From Thalassobacillus devorans (GTDB lineage: Bacteria; Bacillota; Bacilli; Bacillales; Halobacillaceae), in assembly GCF_011761345.1 (NCBI RefSeq), contig NZ_JAASRY010000001.1, positions 620,001 through 684,000 of the forward strand: 64,000 nucleotides of DNA, in the 5' to 3' direction. Position numbers and translations under genes: made by a program. Under the pieces are notes generated by a model, which worked only from the letters and a program-made list of their open reading frames with translations, searched no databases and was not told where the DNA came from. This document shows positions 1-7,719 of the stretch, in pieces. Every line of letters begins with the position of its first letter. The first letter of the stretch is position 1.

Positions 1-2
1 CT

Positions 3-293
3 GAGAATTCAATTCTCGCGTATATGTTTTTCTATTTGTTCTTCCTGTTTTTATTCGGGGTCCTGTACGACCTGGTAGCACTCCGTATGAATAAGCATTA
101 CGGCTTCCGCTTTCAGAAAGGAGATGGATTCCGGATTTTGGGGACGATTTTATTCGATATCATCGTTTACCGGTTTGTGGCAGTGTATTACGTCATGTAT
201 GGAAGCATCTCTTACTTTTTCAACAAGAAATGGAACAAAGTATCCCGGACAGGAAGAAAATATAATCAGAAAAAATCGGAAACGGCAGCTTGA
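3..293 (+). CDS. C-terminal part of a membrane glycosyltransferase (GT2-like), cut by window start
   Basis: The reading frame is open to the left edge, so only the last ~96 codons are visible. They hold two strongly hydrophobic stretches and a basic tail with the pattern WNKVSRTGR. That layout (two C-terminal membrane segments, then W-x-K-x-x-R-x-GR) is typical of processive family 2 glycosyltransferases of the IcaA/PgaC/YdaM kind, which polymerise extracellular polysaccharide at the membrane. The catalytic GT-A domain would lie outside the window, so the assignment rests on the tail alone. The next gene, an LCP cell-wall ligase, begins 28 nt downstream and is probably co-transcribed, which fits an envelope role. 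An unrelated membrane protein cannot be excluded. Confidence 0.5.
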   Translation, partial: ENSILAYMFFYLFFLFLFGVLYDLVALRMNKHYGFRFQKGDGFRILGTILFDIIVYRFVAVYYVMYGSISYFFNKKWNKVSRTGRKYNQKKSETAA

Positions 294-320
294 TGATCCG
301 ATTCAGTGGAGGAAAGCATC

Positions 321-1865
321 ATGGGTAAAAAATTTCTATTATTTATCATGACTGCAGTGACTGTACTGATACTCGGTGCGGGCAGTTATGCATTCAATGT
401 GTTCACGTCGACCTCGGCAAGCATCTATGAAGATATCGACCGGAATCCGGAGTTTGAACAGCGACTGAAGAACATCGATTTGAAGGATGGGGATCCGATA
501 TCCGTGCTGATCATGGGACTGGATACGCAAAAAGGAGAAAAAGGTGGACGGGCCGATACGATGGTCCTGCTGACAATTAATCCGGAAGAGGAGTCTGTCC
601 AGATGGTCAGTATTCCCCGCGACACGTATGTAAAGGTGCGAGGGGCTGAGGAAAATAAGATGAACAGCACCTATCAAGTCGGCGGTACGGAAATGACCAT
701 CAAGTCGATTGAGGAATTTCTCGACGTTCCGGTCGATTATTTTGTGAAAGTGAATATGCAAAGTTTTGAAGGGATTGTTGATGCTCTAGATGGCATCACT
801 GTTCAGAACGACCTTGAGTTTGATACGAGGGATGCGGAGCATCTCAAAGGAGATGCGTATTTCCCTAAAGGTGAGATTACGCTAAATGGAAAAGAAGCTT
901 TGCTGTATGCCCGGATGAGAGAACTCGATCCAAGAGGTGATTTCGGACGTCAGAAACGTCAGCGCCAAGTGATTGAACAGGTGATCCAAAAAGGGGCAAG
1001 CATTTCTTCTGTGACGAATTTCGGGGACATTTTTGAAGTGGTGGAAAATCACGTGAAGACCAACCTGAGCTTTAATGAGATGTGGAAAATCCAGTCCAAT
1101 TACAAAGATGCCCGTGCCAATATTGAACAGCACAAAATTGAAGGCACGGATAAAAAGATCGATGGGATTTACTACTATATGCCGGATGAAAAACAGGTAG
1201 AGGAAATTTCCTATAAATTGAACTCCCATTTAGGGTTGGCGGACCAGGCATCTGATGCAGAAAAACGGCCGATAGAAGAGAATATGAAGAAAGAGGACAA
1301 GGAAGGGAATCTCTTTACGAGCAAAGAACCCAAGCCTGAATCTGGTAATGACCCAGTAACCGAAGCAGAGCCTCGTTCGGAAGAAGAAAATCCGCCAGAA
1401 GAAAGGGCGCCGGAAACATCGACAGAAGAACCAGCTCCTCCGAAAGAGGATGAAGGTGACAAGAAGTCAGCCACAAACGGAAGTGAGGATGCTCCGCAAG
1501 AACAAACAGAACCGGAACCTTCCGAGGGACGAGGCGGCAATGGTGATCCGAATGTTAAACAAGTCATTACCGATGACTGGGCTGTTGTTCCAACCGATCA
1601 GGAAAGCCATACCCATATCACTTTTGAAAAAGGTTCGCTCGATTGGAAAGAAATGACGACAGCTATTGCTGCAGGTGCCGGTTTGTCGGAAGACGATATG
1701 ATTGTCTGGTGGGCAGCGGGAGAAGGCACGGATAAAGCCATTGCCACGGTCACCAATCAAGCCCAGACAGAGAATTACCGTGTTCACGTAACGTGGATCG
1801 ACGGTGCCGGCTATAAGCCGGTGAAAACAGAAGTTCTTTATAAAAATGATCAGAAAAATGGATGA
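321..1865 (+). CDS. LytR-CpsA-Psr (LCP) family ligase with C-terminal DUF1510 domain
   Basis: LCP proteins transfer undecaprenyl-linked polymers such as teichoic acids to peptidoglycan outside the membrane. The 514-residue product has one N-terminal membrane anchor (about residues 5-27), then an LCP domain (about 55-230) with VLIMGLD, GRADTMVLLTI, SIPRDTYV and the basic motif GRQKRQRQV that binds the pyrophosphate lipid. A long Pro/Glu/Ser-rich linker (about 300-410) follows. The last ~100 residues (DWKEMTTAIAAGAG through YRVHVTWIDGAGYKP) resemble DUF1510, known from B. subtilis YrrS. ATG 321 is preferred because GGAGG at 308-312 lies 8 nt before it; the GTG at 306 sits inside that site. The DUF1510 fusion is unusual. 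Confidence 0.88.
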   Translation: MGKKFLLFIMTAVTVLILGAGSYAFNVFTSTSASIYEDIDRNPEFEQRLKNIDLKDGDPISVLIMGLDTQKGEKGGRADTMVLLTINPEEESVQMVSIPRDTYVKVRGAEENKMNSTYQVGGTEMTIKSIEEFLDVPVDYFVKVNMQSFEGIVDALDGITVQNDLEFDTRDAEHLKGDAYFPKGEITLNGKEALLYARMRELDPRGDFGRQKRQRQVIEQVIQKGASISSVTNFGDIFEVVENHVKTNLSFNEMWKIQSNYKDARANIEQHKIEGTDKKIDGIYYYMPDEKQVEEISYKLNSHLGLADQASDAEKRPIEENMKKEDKEGNLFTSKEPKPESGNDPVTEAEPRSEEENPPEERAPETSTEEPAPPKEDEGDKKSATNGSEDAPQEQTEPEPSEGRGGNGDPNVKQVITDDWAVVPTDQESHTHITFEKGSLDWKEMTTAIAAGAGLSEDDMIVWWAAGEGTDKAIATVTNQAQTENYRVHVTWIDGAGYKPVKTEVLYKNDQKNG

Positions 1866-1888
1866 GACGACAGTTTTAAAAATAAAAA

Positions 1889-1913
1889 GGCGGGCCGTAA
1901 AGGTGGGCCCGCC
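1889..1913. terminator. GC-rich hairpin between two genes
   Basis: GGCGGGCC and GGCCCGCC form an 8-bp stem with a 9-nt loop. On the + strand there is no T-run after it; an A-rich tract before it would act as a T-run only on the - strand. It may therefore be a weak or mRNA-stabilising hairpin rather than a true terminator. Confidence 0.4.
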
Positions 1914-2007
1914 AATAAACATGTAATTCCAACCAATTTGAAAGAAACTGCCCGAACAGCGGCTGGGTTTTCGAAGTCTATTAAAAAGAGTTGGAGGAAG
2001 AAACTAT

Positions 2008-2970
2008 ATGAATGCATCTGATTTTTTAAATATGTATGTGTGGGTAACAGCAGCTGGTGTGTTAGCGTTTGTTGTATTAGGCTTAATCATCTATCATTAT
2101 TTTTCCGCTAAAAGCTATAAGAAAATGGTAGCAGAAGTGGAACGCGAAGCGGTGACTACACTCGATCAGGTGGAAAAGGATTACGAACTAAAGAAAGAAG
2201 AGGACAGGAAAAAAGTAAAGGAAGATTACGAGCAAAAGATCGCAGCGGTCAACGCTTACGTCAAAGATATGGAAAAGCTCTCTCGAACAGCCAGTGAGAT
2301 GGAAATCTATACGATCGTGAGCGATCTGAAGGATAAGCTGGTTAATGAAGGAAGTATCCAGCCTTCTGACATGATTCTCCTGCCTAACGTGTACCTGCCG
2401 TTGTCTGGAGAGGATAAGGATAGGAAATTCGTGAAAAATGATCTCATTGTTTTGATGAAGTCAGGAATTTATCTCCTTGGTACCAACAATCTGGAAGGAA
2501 AGGTGCTATACGGCATGAATCAGGACAAGGCGAAGGAAGTTTCGTTTTTGCTTGATGACTTTTTTTCTACCGATGATAAGAAGGAAGAAAAGACCCTTGT
2601 CGCTGATAATGCGCAAGCAGAGCAGCATAGCCTGAAGGTGAGGTCTATTGAAGATCCTGCCACACAGGTATTAGATGGTATGGAGACGATCCATAACCAG
2701 CTGCAAAGTAATGACCTGGAAAGACGGGTTCTTCCGATCGTTTATTTTACCCATAGCAACCAGGTCATCAATTATTCAAAAGCTTATAAGCCATATGTAT
2801 TTGATCAGAAAGAAAAGCTCGCCAAATTTCTGGTGGGTCAGCTGAAGGATGGCTATCCATTTTATACCGAAAAGGATATGAAAAAGCTGAAAGCCGTGCT
2901 CGAGCACGCCGATATGACAAGAAGAGAAGCCGGGCACTTCGGTCAGGAGCTTGCAGTGGAACATACGTAA
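2008..2970 (+). CDS. Membrane-anchored coiled-coil protein with NERD-like C-terminal region
   Basis: The 320-residue protein has one N-terminal membrane helix (about 10-31). A charged, coiled-coil-prone stretch rich in E and K (about 36-90) and a soluble domain follow. In that domain, NDLIVLMKSGIYLLGTNN and a later LPIVYFTHSNQ segment recall the NERD (nuclease-related) fold, which typically has a 'DLL...sGIyvIEvKn' core. The catalytic-type residues are not well kept (TNN replaces the usual ExK), so it may be a degenerate, non-nuclease NERD relative. The start has GGAGG about 10 nt upstream. No function can be given, and no operon partner follows. Confidence 0.6.
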   Translation: MNASDFLNMYVWVTAAGVLAFVVLGLIIYHYFSAKSYKKMVAEVEREAVTTLDQVEKDYELKKEEDRKKVKEDYEQKIAAVNAYVKDMEKLSRTASEMEIYTIVSDLKDKLVNEGSIQPSDMILLPNVYLPLSGEDKDRKFVKNDLIVLMKSGIYLLGTNNLEGKVLYGMNQDKAKEVSFLLDDFFSTDDKKEEKTLVADNAQAEQHSLKVRSIEDPATQVLDGMETIHNQLQSNDLERRVLPIVYFTHSNQVINYSKAYKPYVFDQKEKLAKFLVGQLKDGYPFYTEKDMKKLKAVLEHADMTRREAGHFGQELAVEHT

Positions 2971-2974
2971 AAGA

Positions 2975-3090
2975 AAAGCGCAAGCGCCCTGAAAGACACG
3001 ACACGCATAAGCAAAACGGCTGGAGGAAGGTGTTCTTTCCTTCCGCAAGACGGGTTGCTTATGTCGCGAGTGTCTGGGCGCTGAAGCTAG
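2975..3090. repeat. ~115-nt cruciform-forming intergenic palindrome
   Basis: A nested inverted repeat starts 5 nt after the stop codon at 2970. Pairs seen from the outside in: GCGCCC (2984-2989) with GGGCGC (3076-3081), AGACAC (2994-2999) with GTGTCT (3070-3075), CATAAGCAA (3006-3014) with TTGCTTATG (3055-3063), and GGAAGG (3025-3030) with CCTTCC (3039-3044). Outer flanks AAGCGCAAGCGCC and GGCGCTGAAGCTAG are of a kind I associate with dispersed palindromes in Bacillaceae genomes. It has no coding capacity and is probably a MITE- or REP-like element. Confidence 0.7.
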
Positions 3091-3122
3091 CCAACTAAAA
3101 TTTTATCCTTTCTTATCACAAC

Positions 3123-3151
3123 AAAAGCCACCCTCGATTGGGGTGGCTTCT
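3123..3151 (+). terminator. Rho-independent terminator
   Basis: AAAGCCACC and GGGTGGCTT form the stem, followed by CTTGT. The hairpin closely resembles the one after the PTS gene at 7640, which is part of the similarity between the two repeat-bearing intergenic regions. Confidence 0.65.
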
Positions 3152-3188
3152 TGTATGCAGTGTTTGCTCTTTAAAAAGACAGGATTCC

Positions 3189-3413
3189 TATCAGATGAAA
3201 AGGGGGAGGTCAAAACTGATGGATCCTGACTTATTTATATTCACCCTAACAGATGAAATTGCTCTTATCCAGTGAAGTAATGGCCATGTAATGTGATTTT
3301 AACCCGTTATATATTTTTTCCATAATTCTGCTTTAAATTGTATGTAGCACCGGCAAGTTCTGACCTAACTCGGACAGGTTCTTCCCTAATCCCACCATCT
3401 TCTGACTTAACGC
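3189..3413. repeat. Long dispersed intergenic repeat, copy 1
   Basis: This stretch matches 7720-8017 over about 230 nt in the same orientation, at roughly three quarters identity by eye. Shared blocks include GGGGGAGGTCAAAACTGATG, ATTTATATTCACCCTAACAG, GATTTTAACCCGT and TTCTGCTTTAAAT. Both copies end in a 21-nt-period array. The two copies bracket the regulator/glycosidase/PTS module. No gene is seen in this 3.15-3.5 kb region. Confidence 0.75.
3358..3410. repeat. 21-nt-period array, core type A (3 units)
   Basis: Cores TTCTGACCTAA (3358), TTCTTCCCTAA (3379) and TTCTGACTTAA (3400) are spaced exactly 21 nt apart, with variable 10-nt spacers. This is the short version of the arrays at 7898 (same strand) and 55522 (opposite strand). 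Confidence 0.75.
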
Positions 3414-3505
3414 AACTATTAGCCGTTTGGTCAATAGGTTGCGTTGTCGTTTTTTTCTGGTTATAGTACAGATACATAGAGAAGTGAGATACATAGGAGG
3501 CTATT

Positions 3506-4228
3506 ATGCCACGGGCTAAGTATAAGAAAATTTATGAAGACTTGAAACAGAAGATAGAAAATGAATTTTATCAATATCAACAGTTGCTCCCATCGGAGAA
3601 TACCATGGTAAAAGAATATGACTGCTCACGGAATACGATCCGACGGGCAATCGGTGAACTGGCTTCAGAAGGATATGTCCAGACGAGACATGGGCATGGA
3701 GCCCGTGTGATTTACCAGGACTTCAAACAGGCGGAGTATATGTTCGGGGAAACCGAGACGTTCAAACAGTTCGCGATCCGTAATAAAAAAGGTCACCGGA
3801 CGGAAGTGATCGTTTTCGAGGAAGTGACGGTGGACGAACGCATCCATGAGGAGACGATGATGCCGGTCGGAGTAGAAGTCTATCATCTCCAGCGGGTCCG
3901 ATACCTGGATGGGGATCCGGTGATCATGGATTATAACTATTTTAGAAAAGATGTCGTGAAAGATCTGACAGTAGACATCGCTGAGGATTCTATCTATGAA
4001 TACCTGGAAAGAGAGTGGAATCAAAGAGCGGTCACGGCCAAGCGCAAGATGACAGTGGAGAAAGTGACCGAAACGGATGAAAAATATTTGAAAATGGATG
4101 GTTACAATTGTGTCGTTGTCGTCACCAGTCATGTTTTCAATGGTGACGGTGTCATGTTCGAATATACCCAGTCCCGGCACATGCCCGGTAATTTTGTCTT
4201 TTTTGACCAGACGCAGCGAAAAGGATGA
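3506..4228 (+). CDS. GntR-family (HutC/TreR subfamily) sugar-responsive repressor
   Basis: The 240-residue transcription factor has a GntR winged-helix domain (about 1-70) with LLPSENTMVKEYDCSRNTIRRA and the wing EGYVQTRHGHGARV. A UTRA effector domain (about 85-235) follows, with YHLQRVRYLDGDPVIMDYNY. UTRA repressors bind phosphosugars or related ligands; TreR (trehalose-6-P) and MngR (mannosylglycerate) are relatives. It lies beside a convergent glycosidase gene and a PTS EIIBC, so it most likely controls their shared promoter region through the palindrome at 6096-6111. ATG 3506 has GGAGG 6 nt upstream. The ligand cannot be told from sequence. Confidence 0.85.
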   Translation: MPRAKYKKIYEDLKQKIENEFYQYQQLLPSENTMVKEYDCSRNTIRRAIGELASEGYVQTRHGHGARVIYQDFKQAEYMFGETETFKQFAIRNKKGHRTEVIVFEEVTVDERIHEETMMPVGVEVYHLQRVRYLDGDPVIMDYNYFRKDVVKDLTVDIAEDSIYEYLEREWNQRAVTAKRKMTVEKVTETDEKYLKMDGYNCVVVVTSHVFNGDGVMFEYTQSRHMPGNFVFFDQTQRKG

Positions 4229-4230
4229 TA

Positions 4231-4267
4231 AAAAAGTGTACGAGAGCGAGTCTCGTACACTTTTTTG
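4231..4267. terminator. Bidirectional terminator between convergent genes
   Basis: A perfect 10-bp stem GTGTACGAGA / TCTCGTACAC is flanked by an A-run on the left and a T-run on the right. It serves both the GntR gene (+) and the glycosidase gene (-). Confidence 0.9.
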
Positions 4268-4273
4268 ATATTT

Positions 4274-6037
4274 TTAAACCGTTACTGCCTGCTTACGGTT
4301 ATTATTATTTTTTTCCTGTTGACGAGCGGCGAGGTGAATGAACACGCTGGATGTCCACGTATGAGCAAGATCTCTTAATCCTTCACCAGTTTCAGCGTGG
4401 AAGTTCTCGGCGAACCCACCATGTTTACAAAGCTTCAGGAATTTTTCAGCTACTTCATCAGCCAAATCATACTCCCCGCATGCTTCAAAAGCATCAATGA
4501 ACAGCAGGGTAGTCGGTGCCCAGATGGGACCTCTCCAGTAAGCGTCTTCCTCATATAATGGACTGTCGATTGCCTCGGAAGCAATTCCCCATTCGGTCAA
4601 ATATCTGCCACTGCTAAGCGTTTCAATCATTTTCTTTTTTACTGACTCCGGCAATTTATCTGCCAGAATAAGGGAAACGAGCGGCAGGTATCCTTCGCTG
4701 TCAATTTTTTCACCGGTTCGCGTATAGCGGGCGACTGGCAAATCATCGACGATGAAATAGTCGCAGAATAGGTCGGTATATTTCTGTGCTGCTTCTTTCC
4801 AATATTGTTCATCTTTAGGGCGTTGCAATTTTTTAGCTGCGACAGCGAGCATGTCCATGGATTTAATCAAAAAGGCCAGCAGGTCCGGTGAATCAATGAT
4901 ATCAGCATTGCGGAAAACGGTACTGTTGTCCTGGCCGGAGTCGTTCCCATGATGGTATTCCGGTATGCCGTCCTGATTGGAATCCTTAAAGCGGAAATAG
5001 AAGTTCACATGCGCTTCGATCTGTTGATACATTTGTTCCAGCTGTTCTTCGGTAAGGGCCATTCTATCCATCATTTTCAAAACAAACAATCCTTGTACAG
5101 GAGGCTTGGAAAAGTTCCAGCGGATCGTGGAATCACTGATGGATCCGGGAATTTGTCCTTTTTCGTCCTGGTGGTCAAATAGGCACTGGATTTGATCCCA
5201 TGCCAGCTGGTCATCCACTCCGGCAAGCGCTAGGCCATTAAAGGCGTTATCCCAGCTCCATACTCCAGGGAAGTTGCTGTTGGACATAAACATCGCTTTT
5301 CTTTTCAGCAAGCCTTCTTCATTTTTGATGCACGTCCAGTTGAGATAAGCTGCTTCGCGTAGGGTTTGCTGATAGCCTTCCGGGACCACTGGCTGTTTCG
5401 CTAGAAAATCTTCGAAGTGAGCTTTGCTTTTTGCCAGCGCTTGATCAAAGCTGTACTCCCTGTCAGCTGGGATCGATCCATGGGTTGGAATATCTTCAAT
5501 GACACAGAGAAATTCACCGGACTCCTCTTCAGCGTCAATATGGATGCTCGACAGGTTGTCCGCTTTATTCGTGCTCCCGGTGGTATCCATAAATACGTTC
5601 TGTTTCATGGAAAGTGAACCTTGTGGTGCGAAAATCAAATACTTCGTTAAGTTCTTATAGCTATTGACGATGCAGTATTCGTCTCCGCTTTTTCCAAGTA
5701 GGTAATTGTATTCAAAGTTGTAAATTGGCTGGGTATCCAATATGAGTCCGAGGTTTTCCCCAGTTCCCCTGACAAAAATCCGCAACTCATCTTCAAAACA
5801 AATGTCCAATATTCCTCCATCGACATGAATGGTGATTTGGAATTCATCTGCCTCGTAACTATAGTTTACGGGTTCCCCGTTTTTCGTCGGAATTATTTTA
5901 AGCGCATTTTGATGCTGCTTGGATTTTCCCCTGACGGCATTCACATAAATGCCTTCTTTTTCGGGCTCACTATTCTCCTGGTAGGTAAGGGCCATATAAG
6001 AACCGAAATGGCTCATTGGAGTTACTGTTAAATCCAA
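4274..6037 (-). CDS. GH63/GH37-like (alpha/alpha)6-barrel glycoside hydrolase
   Basis: The 587-residue enzyme has an N-terminal beta-rich region (about 1-200) and a C-terminal (alpha/alpha)6 barrel. Barrel signatures are VWSWDNAFNGLALAG (the WSWD aspartate is the likely general acid), QIPGSISDS, EYHHGNDSGQDNSTVF, EDAYWRGPIWAP and a late HAETGEG..TWTSS with the candidate base glutamate. These are shared by GH63 enzymes, which include glucosidases and bacterial mannosyl-/glucosylglycerate hydrolases, and by GH37 trehalases. No signal peptide is seen, so it acts in the cytoplasm, probably on the sugar imported by the divergent PTS. TTG 6037 is chosen because AAGGAG lies 8 nt upstream; the GTG at 6046 overlaps that site. 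This is not the usual GH13 phosphotrehalase (TreA). Confidence 0.8.
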   Translation of the reverse strand: MDLTVTPMSHFGSYMALTYQENSEPEKEGIYVNAVRGKSKQHQNALKIIPTKNGEPVNYSYEADEFQITIHVDGGILDICFEDELRIFVRGTGENLGLILDTQPIYNFEYNYLLGKSGDEYCIVNSYKNLTKYLIFAPQGSLSMKQNVFMDTTGSTNKADNLSSIHIDAEEESGEFLCVIEDIPTHGSIPADREYSFDQALAKSKAHFEDFLAKQPVVPEGYQQTLREAAYLNWTCIKNEEGLLKRKAMFMSNSNFPGVWSWDNAFNGLALAGVDDQLAWDQIQCLFDHQDEKGQIPGSISDSTIRWNFSKPPVQGLFVLKMMDRMALTEEQLEQMYQQIEAHVNFYFRFKDSNQDGIPEYHHGNDSGQDNSTVFRNADIIDSPDLLAFLIKSMDMLAVAAKKLQRPKDEQYWKEAAQKYTDLFCDYFIVDDLPVARYTRTGEKIDSEGYLPLVSLILADKLPESVKKKMIETLSSGRYLTEWGIASEAIDSPLYEEDAYWRGPIWAPTTLLFIDAFEACGEYDLADEVAEKFLKLCKHGGFAENFHAETGEGLRDLAHTWTSSVFIHLAARQQEKNNNNRKQAVTV

Positions 6038-6065
6038 TTCGAACACTCCTTATTTCAAAATTTTC

Positions 6066-6093
6066 TTGACAACTAATCTCACTGTACTATAAT
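6066..6093 (+). promoter_or_regulatory. Sigma-A promoter of the PTS gene
   Basis: TTGACA (6066-6071) and TATAAT (6088-6093), both perfect consensus hexamers, are separated by 16 nt. They lie in the divergent region between the glycosidase and PTS genes. Confidence 0.85.
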
Positions 6094-6095
6094 GA

Positions 6096-6111
6096 ACTTG
6101 TTTAAACAAGT
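6096..6111. promoter_or_regulatory. Candidate operator of the GntR/HutC regulator
   Basis: ACTTGTTTAAACAAGT is a perfect 16-bp palindrome starting 2 nt after the -10 box, over the expected transcription start. HutC-type regulators bind short palindromes of this kind, so binding there would repress by blocking RNA polymerase. Assignment to the regulator at 3506 is inference. Confidence 0.75.
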
Positions 6112-6120
6112 AGCAAATTT

Positions 6121-6147
6121 TGAAAGCGGTTTTTGAAAGCGATTTAG
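6121..6147. promoter_or_regulatory. Two overlapping cre-like sites (CcpA)
   Basis: TGAAAGCGGTTTTT (6121-6134) and TGAAAGCGATTTAG (6134-6147) each match 12 of 14 positions of the cre consensus TGWAANCGNTNWCA. They lie downstream of the promoter, where CcpA would act as a catabolite roadblock. Confidence 0.5.
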
Positions 6148-6166
6148 ATAAAAGGGAGGAAATATC

Positions 6167-7636
6167 ATGGGTTTTAAAGAAAACGTTGCCAAAATAATTG
6201 AGCATGTCGGCGGTCCTAAAAACGTTACGAATGCTTCCCATTGTGTGACACGGCTGCGCCTCGTACTAAAAGATGAAAGTCTCGTTAACAGAGAAGCATT
6301 AGAAGAAAATGAACTGGTCAAAGGAACTTTTTCAGCGAATGGCCAGTACCAGGTCATTATCGGTCCTGGAATAGTGGAAAAAGTGTATCAGGAATTTGTG
6401 AAGCAGACAGATGCCGAGGAAGTCAGTAAGGATGAAATGAAGCAGATTACGGCAGAGAAAGGGAATCCTCTGCAAAAAGGGATCCGGGTGTTAGCGGATA
6501 TCTTCATTCCGATCCTGCCGGCGATCGTTGCTGCTGGTTTACTGTTAGGATTGAACAACCTGCTTGCCAATCCGGGGATCTTTTTTGCAGATAAATCGTT
6601 ATTAGATGTGTATACCGGCTGGACTGGGTTTGCTGAATTCATAAATGTAATCGCAAACACAGCGTTCACATTTTTACCTGTGTTGATTGCCTGGTCCGCA
6701 GCGAAAAAGTTTGGTGGAAGTCCGTTATTAGGTATCGTTCTTGGTTTGTTGCTTGTCCATCCTGACTTGATGTCTGCCTATGATTATGCGGCAGATCCGG
6801 AGGGTGTAGGCTACTGGAATTTGTTTGGCTGGGAAATTGCTAAGATCGGATATCAGGGACAAGTGCTCCCCGTAATCTTTGCGGTATGGCTGCTGACCTG
6901 GTCAGAAAAACATTTAAAGAGGTTCATTCCGGGCAATTTACAAATGTTATTTGTGGCACCGTTTGCTTTGATATTTGCCGGACTGTTGACGTTTGGTTTG
7001 ATAGGACCGGTTACGATGACAGGTTCTAACTGGATTACGGATGGAATTTTATATCTATTTGAAGTATCTCCGGCATTTGCTGGCGGGGTGTACGGTTTCA
7101 TTTCAGCTCCACTTGTTATTACAGGAATGCATCACATTTTCCTTGGGGTAAACTTGCAAATGGCAGGAACATTAGGATATGTCACGCTATGGCCGGTAAG
7201 TGAAACGGTAACATTGGCGCAGGGTGCTGCCGCATTGACGATGTTCTTCCTATTGAAACGCAACAAAAAATTAAGAGGGGTATCTTTTGCTGCGACAATT
7301 TCTGCCTGGCTCGGCGTAACGGAACCTGCGATTTATGGTATTAACCTACGCTTCCGCTACCCGTTCATCGCGGTTATGCTGGCGAGTGCTGTGGGTAGTG
7401 CCTATATCGCTGCTCAAGGGGTAAAAGCAACTTCAGTTGGAGTTGGCGGCGTACTGTCCTTCCTTTCTGTTTATCCAGAGCACTGGGGCTTCTACTTCCT
7501 TGGCATGGGAATCACGTTTGTTTTGACGGTTGGTTTGACACTCGGGTTCCATAAAGGTAACCTGTTCCAGACAAGAAAGTCTGTTGATAAAAAAGCTGGT
7601 CAAACAGTGGAGACAAAAAAAGTAGCAACCTCCTAA
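6167..7636 (+). CDS. PTS sugar transporter subunit IIBC, trehalose/sucrose-type
   Basis: This 489-residue permease phosphorylates a disaccharide-like sugar while importing it. The EIIB domain (about 1-80) carries the phosphocysteine in NASHCVTRLRLVLKD (Cys26). The EIIC domain (about 105-465) has many membrane helices and the conserved GVTEPAIYGINLRFRYPF loop. There is no EIIA domain, so a separate EIIA-Glc must supply phosphate. EIIC motifs (LLVHPDLM, GVKATSVGVGGVLSFLS) sit closest to TreP/ScrA types. The divergent GH63-like hydrolase and HutC regulator point to trehalose, sucrose or a glycosylglycerate-like solute, and I cannot choose among them. GGGAGG precedes the start. Confidence 0.85.
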   Translation: MGFKENVAKIIEHVGGPKNVTNASHCVTRLRLVLKDESLVNREALEENELVKGTFSANGQYQVIIGPGIVEKVYQEFVKQTDAEEVSKDEMKQITAEKGNPLQKGIRVLADIFIPILPAIVAAGLLLGLNNLLANPGIFFADKSLLDVYTGWTGFAEFINVIANTAFTFLPVLIAWSAAKKFGGSPLLGIVLGLLLVHPDLMSAYDYAADPEGVGYWNLFGWEIAKIGYQGQVLPVIFAVWLLTWSEKHLKRFIPGNLQMLFVAPFALIFAGLLTFGLIGPVTMTGSNWITDGILYLFEVSPAFAGGVYGFISAPLVITGMHHIFLGVNLQMAGTLGYVTLWPVSETVTLAQGAAALTMFFLLKRNKKLRGVSFAATISAWLGVTEPAIYGINLRFRYPFIAVMLASAVGSAYIAAQGVKATSVGVGGVLSFLSVYPEHWGFYFLGMGITFVLTVGLTLGFHKGNLFQTRKSVDKKAGQTVETKKVATS

Positions 7637-7639
7637 TAG

Positions 7640-7668
7640 AAAAGCCACTCCAAATTGGAGTGGCTTTT
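7640..7668 (+). terminator. Rho-independent terminator
   Basis: AAAGCCACTCC and GGAGTGGCTTTT form the stem and tail just after the PTS stop codon. It is similar to the hairpin at 3123. Confidence 0.85.
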
Positions 7669-7719
7669 CTTGATCGTATGTTTTGCTGCTTGTGTTCTTG
7701 TTCAATAAAGTCCAGGTTT

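Noticed and set aside
339-761. Long antisense frames within the LCP gene and other major genes
   Set aside because: They are shadows of strongly supported genes, lack start signals and show no domain features.
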